Positions 22,009 through 33,314 of a stretch of DNA of 64,000 nucleotides are shown here, piece after piece; the first letter of the stretch is position 1; each line of letters begins with the position of its first letter. The stretch covers positions 133,786,941-133,850,940 of the forward strand of contig OW804096.1 of the NCBI GenBank assembly GCA_942159475.1, written 5' to 3'. The DNA is from Sthenelais limicola. Its lineage: Eukaryota > Annelida > Polychaeta > Phyllodocida > Sigalionidae. The translations under genes and the position numbers were made by a program. The notes beneath the pieces are model-generated. The model worked only from the letters and a program-made list of their open reading frames with translations. It made no database searches and had not been told where the DNA came from.

Positions 22009-23817
22009 TATTGTGGGATACATTAACAGAGCGCAATAGATTGTTATTAATGTCTTTCGCCTGGTCCCCGGTAATAGGCAGATGGTAGGAGACAAGTAGA
22101 AATATCATCTCGTCACACATTCCCATTATGTAAAGCTATGTCGCATTGGACATTATTAATAGTGCTTATTATGCTCGATAGAGTAATATTATAGATACAA
22201 CTGGAGGGGTCTATTACTTTGGTGTTGGGAAAGCTTGTTTGGGGATTATAGAAGCTGATTTAGATAATAGAACTAGTCCTGTTGGTAGGTATATGATATA
22301 ATGTAAGAAATATAGGAACATATTGGGGGTTTATTTAAATTATGTATTAATTTGCGTTCTTATCTTACAATTACCTTTTTTCCTGTTAAGCATACATCCA
22401 ATACATTAAGAAGGTTGGGGAAAAGTTAACCCTTATATAGCCTAAGATTCAAAAGGGGACTTGCATGTCTCACTGCGCATGTCTTTACAGTGCATCATGG
22501 GATGGATTCACTTCAAATTTGACATACAAGAATTTGGCAATATTTTTATAACAAATTGCAAGAATATTTTTACCAATATCAGGGCTTGTACTAATGATGT
22601 ATAAAAACCAAATGCATGAGGGAAAAAATGAAGTCTTGTTTCATGGAATCCTGTAATATATATAGCTAAATACAGGAGATCATTGTTAAATATTCCATGC
22701 TGAACATAACATGTTTTCCTTCGATTTTACACTGTACCATTAGTCCCATAATTCCGTGCGAATCAAGATTCAAAATGGCGGCTATGCAAATCCCCTATTG
22801 AGGGTTTATAAATCTCATTCCATCCAGTGGCATTTTGGAACAAAATGTAAATAACAAGTGTAACAGTTTATTTAATAAGTGAAGATGGAATAAAGAACCG
22901 ATTACAAAATACTAAACAAAATGAACATTTATAAATTTTGTACAGCAATAACTGCCAATGCTTTTATTATTATTTACTCAAGTGATACAAGGCATTTAGA
23001 GATGTTGGATTCTACTAATCAGTTTCTGTTATGCCTACCAGTCAGACAATCAATGAGGAGCATCAATAATTGGCTTTTTATCACTTTCACCATTGTGTCT
23101 GCCGCCCAGGATTTCCATGAGTCATCTCTGATCCTTGCCAAGAGTTACCAGTGTGTCATGGCTGGAAAATACAGACAATACAATGTACTTAGTAAAAGAT
23201 GGCCCTTGACCTCGATCAATGATCTAAATCACTGTCTGTGATTTACTCGATATAATGATTGCTATAATATGTTAATAATTATTATATTTAATAATTATTA
23301 TATTTTCTCCTTGGTCAGTAGTATAATGATGATTATACCCAGGTGATGGATCTTAAGCCTTTTTGCTTCGATTTTATTTCTATTATTTACGATTTAATTG
23401 ATTTTTTGCTTTTCTCTGAAATATCTTATTTCATAATCGATTCCTATGTATATGTACATATATATACATAAATATTTGTAGAATTATATCTTGATGTATC
23501 AAACCTCTAATGTTAATCTTTTTCCCTCAGCTAAAACTGAGAATAGTGTATGAAAGCATAATGTCTCTGGCTGAATAAACACATTTAAAACAAAACATAA
23601 CTGTTGTTATGTCTTTTACCAAATCCCGTTTCCTCTTTAATTCGTTGCAAATATATATATTGTTCTGAAAGATATTTAGGGGATTGTACCTTTAAAAGAA
23701 ATTTATTTCAATCAGAGTGTTATTTATAACGATTTTCAAAAGGTTTTTTTGTGGGAGAAAAGTCGATTCAATGTAAAAGAGGAGACGGTCACAGAAGCGT
23801 ATGTTTAAATCATATAT
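22009..23817. other. Intergenic; one unrecognised ORF
   Basis: The plus-strand ORF at 22921-23241 (106 codons, ATG start) has no family I recognise and no clear splice sites. An AATAAA-like string lies 330 bp downstream ('ctggctgaataaac', near 23571). Too weak to call a gene. Confidence 0.35.
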
Positions 23818-24051
23818 GGGTCAGATTTTCAGAAAATGTACAATTCACCTTAGCCAATCCTCTCAAATAACCCACATTTAAGACAAAAATGAGCTTCAAA
23901 ATGCAGTTAAACCTAACAAAACTAATACTTTAAATCAATGCGATACCAAATATACTCAGATAAACCCAGTATTCTTCATTTTTCAGCTAATTTAGGAGAT
24001 TTTCCCAAATGTGGAGAGTTGTCAATTGTACATTTTCTGAAAATCTGACCC
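23818..24051. mobile_element. MITE family C, full-length copy
   Basis: GGGTCAGATTTTCAGAAAAT at the left, exact inverse at the right. The flanks read ATAT and ATTA, so a target duplication is not exact. Very close to the 20902-21136 copy in sequence. Confidence 0.9.
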
Positions 24052-24309
24052 ATTAATCACGGACTAGATGCATGGATATTTTCTGTTATTCCCTTTGATC
24101 AGCAAATGATACAGACTTAATCGTAGATAAAACTGGATGCACCTGGAATATGCCTAGTTTATGTGCGCTTCTGTAATATTTGCTTATGGTGCAATGCATT
24201 TATGCATTGCGGCATATTTAGACAAAGCTTATAATGAAACACGTTTGTTTGTCCATGGTGTTATCATGATGTATGCCCGAGAGAAGCATTAATTCAGATT
24301 TTGATTTGA

Positions 24310-24315
24310 TTTATT
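24310..24315 (-). promoter_or_regulatory. Polyadenylation signal AATAAA
   Basis: AATAAA on the minus strand begins 17 bases after the TAA of the 24332-24768 exon. It supports reading that exon as the last of a gene. Confidence 0.55.
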
Positions 24316-24331
24316 TCTATTACCACAAGCA

Positions 24332-24768
24332 TTACATTTCAACAATATTGTTCTCAGTTTTAGATGGGCCTCCAGAGATAGAAGTCTTGAAATCTTCATC
24401 CATTTTGGCGAAGTCTACAGGATCTGAGTCGGACCAAGAAACTGTTTGGGAGTTTGTGTGAGGTTTATCGAATGATCTGGTTTGGGAGAATGTCCTCTTC
24501 AGTGAATTATTTTTAGGCTTGTGCCATGTTAGGGCCAACGTGTCAAAATTCATATGATACTCAAGCCCTTGATCTAACAATTCTTTTATGTCATTGATCT
24601 TTGTAGAAAAATGAATAGATCGGTAGCAGAAGTTTCCTGTTGTCTCATCCAATATTCTTCTCCTAACTTTTAGTTGATCATTGGCATGGTGTATTATTTG
24701 GTGTTGAAGGATTCGGTCAAAACTGGTTGATGTCAGGGGACAGTAATAACACCGTATGAAAACTGCAT
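24332..24768 (-). CDS. Terminal exon with a C2H2 zinc finger
   Basis: Open on the minus strand from a 'gattattttag' acceptor (AG at 24770-24769) to TAA at 24334-24332. It begins in phase 1, like the introns of gene C. The encoded 145-residue C-terminus starts DAVFIRCYYCPLT and contains C-x2-C-x12-H-x3-H, the spacing of a C2H2 finger, then RRRILDETTG and a Ser/Lys-rich tail. AATAAA follows shortly after the stop. No upstream exon was identified, so the product, probably nucleic-acid binding, is unnamed. A domesticated or relic transposon gene is an alternative. Confidence 0.5.
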
Positions 24769-24781
24769 CTAAAATAATCAA

Positions 24782-25565
24782 AGGTATTGGGCGTTCACAT
24801 GATGCACAGAAAAGTTATAACTATCTCAAGAATTTCAATGCGAACTGTATTTAAATGAGATAGCAAGAGAAATCGTTTGTATGAAATATAGAAATATTAA
24901 ACAATCATGATGTCAAGCAGGCCTTTACAACAAAATGCCTATGTCAGCGTTGACAAGCAACCGCCCCCCCCCCCCCCACACACACACAAAAGAAAAGAAA
25001 GAAAGAGACTTTGATTTTCTGGTGTTGTGTACAACTTTCATGAGCATCAACCATATATAGTTTTTTAAGGGATTGCTCTTGATCTTAGTCTCCAATTCAC
25101 CTTAAAGGCACAGTTTGCTTTGAGTTGCACCCATTCTGTGAGAATAGCCACAAAACATAATCTGGACCTTTACCATGATACTTGCCTTTCCTAACGACCT
25201 TTACCATGATACTTGCCTTTCCTAAGATTTCCGTTACCCACATACCCTGAAAACGTTACCCCCATACTTTAGGAATATTTTCGAGTAGAATTACATAGAA
25301 AGTAACATATAATCCCTTATTTCACACACTTGGCCTTGACCATACACAACATAAGAAGTATTCCAACCGTTCAGGACTAAGGATAGGGTTCACATAGAGA
25401 ACAATTGGCCAGAATAGAGAGCTGAATCGATGCTTACCTGCCGCCATCAGGGCCGCCATCTTCTATGTGCGTAACGGTCCGTTACCCAATAGGTGTCGCC
25501 ATAGTGAGAGTAGAAGAAATTCTCCTCTTCCTGAAAGTCAGGCCAGAAGAGCAGCAGTAGCATGA
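24782..25565. other. Possible intron of the C2H2 gene; no exon seen
   Basis: Contains a poly-C plus CA run (24962-24988) and a 31-bp tandem duplication at 25165-25226 ('acctttaccatgatacttgc'). Confidence 0.4.
25165..25226. repeat. 31-bp tandem duplication
   Basis: Two adjacent near-identical units containing 'ctttaccatgatacttgcct'. Confidence 0.85.
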
Positions 25566-25699
25566 CAGTTAGGTCCAGACACCCACATTCCTCGATTCCA
25601 CATCCAGCGATAAGCTTAACCGCAAGGCTAAGACTAAGGCTAAAGTGTTAATGACTCCCTGAAACTTAGGTGACCACAACTGCCTTCTGAACCTGACTG
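25566..25699 (-). mobile_element. Short TIR element family F, copy 2
   Basis: Reverse-complement relative of 18984-19118, starting CAGTTAGGTCCAG and ending GAACCTGACTG. ATGA flanks both sides, consistent with a 4-bp target duplication, although ATGA also follows copy 1. Confidence 0.6.
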
Positions 25700-25881
25700 A
25701 TGATGGTAAATGTTGGTCCAATACTATTGAAACCTATAGAATTACCCATGTCCAATGTGAGCCTGGAGGGTAGTTTAAATGTTTATTTGTTTACTGAATA
25801 AAAATTGTTATATATAAATATCTTTTAGGTATTGCCAGCTCTTGAGATACTAATAGTGTAAACATGGATACAATCAATTGT

Positions 25882-26160
25882 TCATACCATCCTGGTTAAT
25901 GTTTCGGAGAGCATAGGCTTTTTTATTTTTAATTTAGATGTCGCCCATTCAAAGAGAGAGGATTTGTTGCTAAGATGAATTGTTAAATATCCGATGTTAA
26001 AAAAAAGCAACGTTTGAAAACGTTTATGATGAAAAATTGCGTCTTTTGTATCACTATCAAATATATTATAATCCATTAATTTAAATATAAAAGAAATAGG
26101 AATATTGGACCACTTTCTTGGCACAAGAAAAAGCTTTATTCTCTTATATGTGGGGATCAT
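25882..26160 (-). pseudogene. Possible LINE ORF2 tail
   Basis: A 92-codon minus-strand frame ending ...HHKRFQTLLFFNIGYLTIHLSNKSSLFEWATSKLKIKKPM. It resembles the end of a LINE ORF in style, and AATAAA-rich sequence follows. No diagnostic motif, so low confidence. Confidence 0.25.
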
Positions 26161-26841
26161 TTAAAATGTAAAACGCAATAAATACAAACATTTTTTATGA
26201 GACTTCACTCAGCGGCTGGTAGTATAAATGAACTGAGAAATGACCTTGAGCTCGAGGTATGGCACAGGGTCAAAGGTCAATGGACACAAATATATTTCTA
26301 ACCTGGTACCCGTGTTACCCTAGTTATGATAAGCCATGTCTGTGCCAGGGTACCCGCACACTAGAGCCTCAAGATGGAAACAGGTCCCCTGTCTATCAAC
26401 CTGACTGATACTGTACAGTCGGGTGGGCGGGTGGGTGAGGCGAGGCTAAGGTGGGTCATGTCCCCTTAAAACAGTCGATAACTATGGTAGACTATTCGGT
26501 AGATTAAATAAAGAAACAATATATTAAAAATCCTTATTTCTATTCTAAATCTTTAAGGTACCTCCTGATCATATATTTAATGTTGAAGGATGGAGAGATT
26601 TGAAGTTGCCATAGTGGTCTTTTGGGCTGCCTCTATGTTATTGAACTATATAATATAACATTTATTTTCAAAATACGTAAGGGCGACTTAAATGATTTTT
26701 CTTTACTTAAATTTTAATGATAACTTGAAAAAAGTGAAAACAACTCAACAGAAACAAACATCTTGCAGGGAATTTGTTCAGCAGTTTATTCAACCTATGC
26801 GCACGTTATATCTGATATATTATATGAGATTCGGAGTGGAT
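26161..26841. other. No supported gene
   Basis: Ordinary AT-rich sequence with a short G-rich stretch at 26418-26450. Confidence 0.4.
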
Positions 26842-27053
26842 GGTGCAGTCTAGGCCCAAACTTGAGAGAGTCCCTTCAAATGAAGGTAAAGCCTCCCGCC
26901 TCAAACCGCAAAGAGTCATTATAATTCCATTAAGACCGCAAAATGTCATTATATTCCCATTAAAACGTCGAGTTCTAGGGCAAGAAACCGATTAGCTAGG
27001 TAGGCTGACATACCATTCTTATCTGATCTGAAGGTTTGGACCTAGAGTGGGTG
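26842..27053 (+). mobile_element. SINE-like repeat, family S
   Basis: Matches 33315-33741 in 'gtctaggcccaaa.ttgagag', 'gagtcccttcaaa' and the terminal 'cttatctgatctga.ggttt'. It includes an internal duplication of 'ccgcaaa.agtcattat' and lacks the tRNA-like head. Confidence 0.65.
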
Positions 27054-27925
27054 ACTATTTTGGAAGTAATTGATAGTTTTTTGTAGGTTATTGATTTCGA
27101 AATGAATATAGGCATCTTGACAACCTTTTCCGCATACATGGTCTTTACATGTTCTCTCCACGACCCCTCCCCCCCCCTACAGCCCCCCCCCCCCCCCGCG
27201 TAGTCCCTACTCAAACCTTTCGGCGTCCCAGAGGGTAAGATCACCGAACACCTGGCACTGCTTATCTCTCAGTGATCAACATATCTTTTTACATGGAGGC
27301 AAGTGGGGTGAATGATCCCTGATAAGACAAGCCTCCCACGTACCTAGTTTACACCATGGTGGTAGATAACAGATAGAGGGGTCGGGCCATTCATCCAATG
27401 CTATGGGCTTGGCCTCGCTACGTATAGGAGACACTCTGGGTAAAATGAAATGAAATGTATAGCCCTATTTACACTGCCAAGGTCAGGTCGGCCTGTGTCA
27501 TTAGATTTAAAATTACTGTTCAGAAAGATGGGAGCATATTTTGAAGTTTCACCCCCCCCCCCCTCCCCCTCTTATATGGTAGGGCATTTAATAAGACAAA
27601 CATTGTGGATATTGGGTATTGCTTTGAGAATTAATGAATGAAAAAATATATAATTGGAGGCAGAGGTCAAAATTGGTACGCGCTCCGTTAAGTACAGCTC
27701 CCTGCCTGCATCAGATATCACTAGGTGTTGACTCCATGCTGCAATTGAAGATTAAAAAAGATTTATTTGCCAATTTATGGATCAAAAATGATTTATGAGA
27801 GAGTATGGTGAGGTTTGATGGCTCGTAGAACCCATAGTTAAGAAGTGGATTTCCATCTCGTTTTGAAGGCGGAAACCCCAGGAGATCTGGTGTAGGTTCT
27901 TGGTTTATGTTTCCCACAATATTTT
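27054..27925. other. No supported gene
   Basis: Two poly-C tracts (27168-27197 and 27551-27563). Short ORFs overlap these and are not credible. Confidence 0.45.
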
Positions 27926-28020
27926 ACTTGTATTTGTATTTAAAGATTTTTATTCAGCAATAGAACATTATATAACAATTACACTATTCTCAGGACGTGC
28001 TGATGTTACTTACAAAAGTA
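27926..28020 (-). mobile_element. LINE 3'-end fragment (AAATACA-tail family)
   Basis: Minus strand ends 'ctgaataaaaatctttaaat' then 'acaaatacaagt'. Close to 3311-3400 over about 85 bp. No readable ORF remains upstream on that strand. Confidence 0.6.
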
Positions 28021-29037
28021 ACAGAGATATTATAATAATTATAGTAATCAGATGACAAAGGCATTTCACATACCTTCGATTTTGATACAGATACTAGAAT
28101 AAGGTTAAATTTATAAGAGCCCAGCAATTAGGCATTTTAAATAGACAAAAAGAATAATAAAGAAACTTTAAAATCCACTCCCAGCGTTGTGTCTGATTCA
28201 TATAATCCTAGTGGGTGTATCCCTCTTAATATATTATGTATATATTAAACATCGATAGAATAGTTCTATCTGTTTTATCTTTTTCTCAGGAGCCGTTTAT
28301 CCTAAAATAATTATGATGACAATGTTTCTGGCCTCTATCCATTTTAATATTTGTGCCTTACCTAGTTCACCTGGCAAGGACGCTTTAATAGTATAATCTC
28401 CATAAATGTATTGGCACGTTTGATTATGTTGTTCTCATACGAATATTTGTTTTATTCGTAGAAGACTATAATTTATGATGCTTTGTGTCTGATATAATCA
28501 GAGCAGATATGATCTCATCTATATTATCAATAATAGCTTTAAAAATACTGATCGCGAATCTAAATTTAAAAGAACAAACATAATCTGACCTTCTAAAACG
28601 TTACAGTGATACAATTCTAATACTATACGGATATAAATTTATTATATCATACGTAGACATTATTTGGCGTAGGTAGGTATAGCCGCTTTGAATGCATTAT
28701 TACCATATATTGGACATATTAATAGATAAATCATAATTATGCAAAGTCCATGACTATAGATCTATAGGTTATTCTTCGATCGGATCTTAGGTCATTCCAT
28801 AGTGTCTTTGTTTATTAGATTAATAAAAAATAAATATTGACGGTGTAATTGGCAAGCCCTTAGAGTAAAAGGGACTTACCTCCAACCCAGAAGTTAGAGG
28901 TTATCCAAGTTCAGTCTATATTTTGCTGATGTCACCTTGAAGCATTGGAGCTATGTAATGTTTATGCTCACACTAATGAAAGCCAGGTCAAGGTATCTAT
29001 ACGGGGACGCCTGGCTTAATCATAACACACCTGGTGC
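28021..29037. other. No supported gene
   Basis: Very AT-rich. May include an unreadable body of the LINE whose tail lies at 27926-28020. Confidence 0.35.
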
Positions 29038-29136
29038 CGGGGGTCAGCTGCGTGGGGGCGGGGTAGGGGTGGAGGGGGTGGGGGAGTGGGAGGGGCGGGG
29101 GGGGGGGGAGTGGGAGGAGGGGCGGGGGGGGGGGGG
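29038..29136 (+). repeat. G-rich tract with multiple G runs
   Basis: Nearly 100 bases made mostly of G runs of 3 to 13 broken by T, A or C. Four or more closely spaced G runs meet the usual pattern for intramolecular G-quadruplexes. Not obviously part of a gene. Confidence 0.8.
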
Positions 29137-29509
29137 ACTGACAGTGATGACATCACTTGTTATGATTTCGAGTGAGTAACAGTTCATTTCTTGTTTGTGC
29201 AATGTTTATCAGACTAAGAGATGTTAACCATGTCATGTAAAATTATTGCAAATTGCGTTCATGAAATAAAATATAATAAGGACATGTTCAGCATTGAACT
29301 ATATAAAACCATTAATAAATGACCAGGCAGTCCAATCATTGAAACTTACACCCTCTACTTGTAAAACATATAATAATATTTTTTTTTAAAATTTCATTTT
29401 GGGCCAATAGATATATTTAAATAGAATCATAAATAAAAAACGCAGTATCCCTCAGGGATGTTTTCATGCGGTGCCCTAGAAAATAGAAAATAGAATAGAA
29501 AATGTATAT

Positions 29510-29741
29510 GGGTCAGATTTTCAGAAAATGTACAATTCACCTTCACCAATTCTCTCAAATAACCCAAATTTTAGACAAAAATCAGGTTCAAAATACAGTT
29601 CAACATAACCAGACAGACTGTTTGAATCAAGTCAATACCAAATATACCCATATATACCCAGTGTTGATTTTTCAGTCCAATTTAGCAGAATTTACAAAAT
29701 ATGTTGATCTGCCAATTGTACATTTTTTGAAAATCTGACCC
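29510..29741. mobile_element. MITE family C, full-length copy
   Basis: Intact ends GGGTCAGATTTTCAGAAAAT and inverse. Flanks ATAT and ATAC suggest a 4-bp duplication with one change. It lies 63 bp left of the large related element. Confidence 0.9.
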
Positions 29742-29800
29742 ATACATAGAAAAGTAGATAATGCAGTTCTGAGGGGTACTGATTTAATTTGATATGCTGT

Positions 29801-29804
29801 GTAT
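29801..29804. repeat. Target-site duplication GTAT, left
   Basis: GTAT directly abuts the left TIR of the 29805-32658 element and recurs exactly at 32659-32662. Confidence 0.8.
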
Positions 29805-32658
29805 GGGTCAAATTTTTTTAGAATGTACAATTGCGATTTTGTGAAGTTTAGGAAGATTGAAAAAAAATTTAATACATATAAACTCATATTCCTTCTTACT
29901 GGTATCATAGATGTCCCCACGACCTAAAAACACCAATTATACTGACCAGATTTCAATATGTCAGTTTTTATTGTAGTTAAAACAAGGTGATCTGTTTTTA
30001 GGGTATGCCCGGTATCAAATTAAGTGGCAGCTCCTTAAATCCTCAATAATTCAGGACAGAATGATTCAATTTCCAAATAACAAATAATTCCTAAGGAATG
30101 AATGTTTCTTTACAAGTACACTAATCTATAACCATGTATCCTCCAAGGTTATTATGTGAGACATGAAAGCAAATGGATTACAATTCTCAAAAAAAGGACC
30201 ATTTTGATCGGAAACATATGATTCAAATATAATTTAAATAATGCTGTAGTTGTTCCAATAAACAGAGTGAAAACCTGTTTTCTTGCAACATATACATCCT
30301 ATCCATTGATATAGCAACTTATAATCTATTTATCATATTCAGTTTCCCTGAGAAAATTGGTAATGGGAAGCTATCTTTGATACCGGGCATCCCTTTACAT
30401 ATAATACCGGGCATCCCCCAGTAAAGTACCTTATATCTGACCTCTCACTGTGGCTACAAAAGTGGACAAAACCACTTTAAACCTAGCAAGTACATGAACA
30501 GCATATATTTATTACACAATTGATCTAAGTTCAAGTCACTCCTTGACTAAATATCACCTCACTTGGCCTGAGACAAACCCCTTCTCAAATATACCGGGCA
30601 TCCCTCTATATACCGGGCATCCCCCAGAAGAGAAAATGTTATCTGACATCTCACTGTGGCTACTAAAATGGACTCAAGCACATGATACTCAGTAAGTACA
30701 TAAGACATATGTGTGGTAATGCATACAGGCTCTAAAATCAATGATAACGTTTCAATGTAATGGATCATACAAATTTTAAATAAACATATATAGGCCCCTA
30801 GGGGTTGAGAACATAAAAAAATAAAAGTTTTTCCATATCTCATATTCAACGTTCCCACATCTTAGGGGAAGGAACAGGACATATCACTGCAAAAAATACA
30901 GAAGATAAAGTCACATTGGTAGAAGTTATGACAAAAATTCTACCTTTCAGGGGATGCCAAGGGATACCCGGTATCATGATTTAGATTAAAGTTTTAATGA
31001 AATTGCATGGAAATGAGCAATAAAGCCACAATCATATGTACAGTAAGGCATGATATGTTCAAATGGTAAGTTGTATGGTGATTTGTATGTTCAAAATGGA
31101 CTTAGTCAAGGGTACTAGAATTGGGGAGGGGATGCCCGGTATTAGGGGATGCCCGGTATCAACCACCCTTTTGATATGCTTAAAAAAAGTGTACATTGTG
31201 TTCATGAACACATTTTCACTTGTACCTTAAAAAGGGAATCGCAAGGGATATTGACATATAATATGAGGACCCTACAAATAATAATAATGCTTATTTTGCT
31301 ATCATTTATCAACAGAAAATGATTTGTGGGGCATACCCGGTATTGATTAAAAATGCATTTGTCTCTACATCCCTGCCCCCATAGTCCTAAGAGTTTGTTT
31401 GATTATGCATATGGCATTCCTGATCAATAAAAACTAACGTAACATCACCCCCTATTGATAAATGATTATGAAATGTGCATAGAAATCATGTTCAATGATG
31501 ATGGTACCGGGCATGCCCTCTTGGTTTCTTATTAATTGTCAGGCTAAAATAATCCTTCCTTTAACCTATGACAGGAAAATGCTTCACTAATAATTGTTGA
31601 AAACAACTTTTTAAACATATAATTAATGATTAGACACATGAATATCACACCGAAGGTTGAATCCTAAACATCTTAACAATAATTCGTTAACATACAAGTG
31701 CATGTATAATCCTTGGTCACTCTCATTCTGGTTGACAATGTACAAGAAATCCCAGGAAAACTTACCCAATCACTACATATGGTAGTTGACTTGGTTTCCA
31801 GAAGTTAACATAGAGGCTTGGTCATATAAAACACTTTGAATGTATATCCTAGCTGTTTTTTTCCTGCCATACCGGGTATCCCTAAATATACCGGGTATAC
31901 CCCTGACATCATTTGCATTCATATCTCCACAATAGTTTTTTTTAGAAGAATGTAATTTGGGGTATATACGAAGATACATACTGGCATAACATAAACGGAA
32001 ATTTAGTACCATACTACCAGTCAAACTTGGTCTACATAACAATAGGTTACAGGGCATACCCGGTATGAAATAGTATAAAATCTCCGGTTTGGTAAACATT
32101 GAACCATAACCCTGTTAATGTCTGCATAACTGCCTAAATTGTACTAAGATTGCATTGATAATATGTTAAAGTGTATTCTACATATTTTAAATCATATGCT
32201 AAGGATATATTCATAGCCAGTATACTATAATCTGTATTTGATACCGGGCATACCCATGTGACTTCTGAAAATTGGAGATTTGAGTATAGGACTGGCATAC
32301 TGTGATGAAGGCTAATAGAAGGCTAAAACTTTACCAAGTTGTCATAGATATGTATAAGGAATAAAACCAGGTGAAATATAATACCTAGAACAGTTACTTT
32401 TTTTCAGAATGGAGGTACAATGTGAAAAAGTAGTGAATTCTGAGGTGTTTTTATGAGGAAATCAACATTTAAGGTGATTTATTGCATACAAAACGTACAA
32501 ATATGATACTAATGTGCACATTTCCGTAAAGCTTAGGATGTCTCCTTTCCAATGATACCAAGATCATTAGGATTGATTTATTTGTGTGCAATAACCATTC
32601 AGTATAATGTGCAATGGTCAGGAATTTCGCAATTGTACATTCTAAAAAAATATGACCC
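29805..32658. mobile_element. 2.85-kb non-coding TIR element with 14 CCCGG-core motifs
   Basis: A single insertion bounded by near-perfect 32-bp TIRs: 29805-29836 and 32627-32658, both GGGTCAxATTTTTTTAGAAT then TGTACAATTGCGA, with one mismatch. GTAT is duplicated exactly outside. The first and last bases match family C (GGGTCAG..., ...TGTACAATT), so the same transposase could mobilise both. No frame longer than about 108 codons occurs and none looks coding, so the element is non-autonomous. The interior carries 14 copies of GGGGATGCCCGGTATC-like sites, six in one orientation and eight in the other, at 30001-30016, 30379-30393, 30404-30418, 30591-30604, 30610-30624, 30961-30976, 31128-31143, 31145-31160, 31328-31344, 31503-31518, 31869-31882, 31888-31903, 32051-32067 and 32240-32255. 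Superfamily is unresolved. Confidence 0.85.
30404..30790. repeat. Two homologous ~200-bp internal units
   Basis: After the site at 30404 and again after that at 30610, the sequence continues 'cccca', 'ttat.tctgac.tctcactg' and 'tggctac.aaa.tggac'. This shows that at least this part of the large element arose by tandem duplication of a unit of about 206 bp. Confidence 0.7.
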
Positions 32659-32662
32659 GTAT
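32659..32662. repeat. Target-site duplication GTAT, right
   Basis: Exact partner of 29801-29804, immediately outside the right TIR. Confidence 0.8.
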
Positions 32663-32796
32663 GCTCATCCACAATCAATGGCTATCATTTAGGATTACCA
32701 CCTCAAGTAATAATCGAAGCACAGATTACATATAGATAAACAGCCCACAACATGTATTTTCCCGTTGTGAAATAAGCCTTTAGGTATTAAACATTG

Positions 32797-33032
32797 GGGT
32801 CAGATTTTCAGAAAATGCACAATTCGCCTTCACCAATCCTCTCAAATAGCCCACATTTAGGACGGAAATGAGCCGCAAAATGCAGTTTAACATAACAAAA
32901 CTGATACTTTAAATCAATGTGATACCAAATATACTCAGATATACCCCAAATTTATCATTTTCCTAGCAGAATTAAGCAGAAATTACTAAATATGTAGAGC
33001 TGCCAATTGTACATTTTCAGAAAATGTGACCC
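32797..33032. mobile_element. MITE family C, copy
   Basis: Ends GGGTCAGATTTTCAGAAAAT and inverse with a G for C change near the right end (GTGACCC). Flanks ATTG and ATTT approximate a 4-bp duplication. Confidence 0.85.
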
Positions 33033-33314
33033 ATTTCGGAGATACAGCGAATAATTATCAGTGGTACAGATCCTTCTGCAAATTGCGAACTAATTTCAAA
33101 CTGACAGGTCCAATAATGGTCAGATATTGTGACCTAGCTGCATCTTCTCATATATTTTAGGCGATTACAAAATACCGAAAGGCGGGTGATATCTGATTCT
33201 GGCATTATTGTCAATCTCGCTCTCATGTAGCTCATAATGGAAAGAGTCAGGTTAGATTAAGATTAGTCTGGAGCGAGTAAGATATTGCCTAGTCTGGGGT
33301 CACACAGTTTTTCG

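Noticed and set aside
29502..29920. ORFs over MITE C and the large element's left end
   Set aside because: Created by the TIR sequence; identical pseudo-peptides recur in other copies.
31773..32099. 108-codon minus-strand ORF in the motif element
   Set aside because: Spans three motif copies, shows no coding character and no transposase motif (no DDE or zinc finger pattern).
30001..32255. Motif array as a CRISPR array
   Set aside because: Repeats are short, in both orientations, with spacers of very unequal length, in a eukaryotic context.
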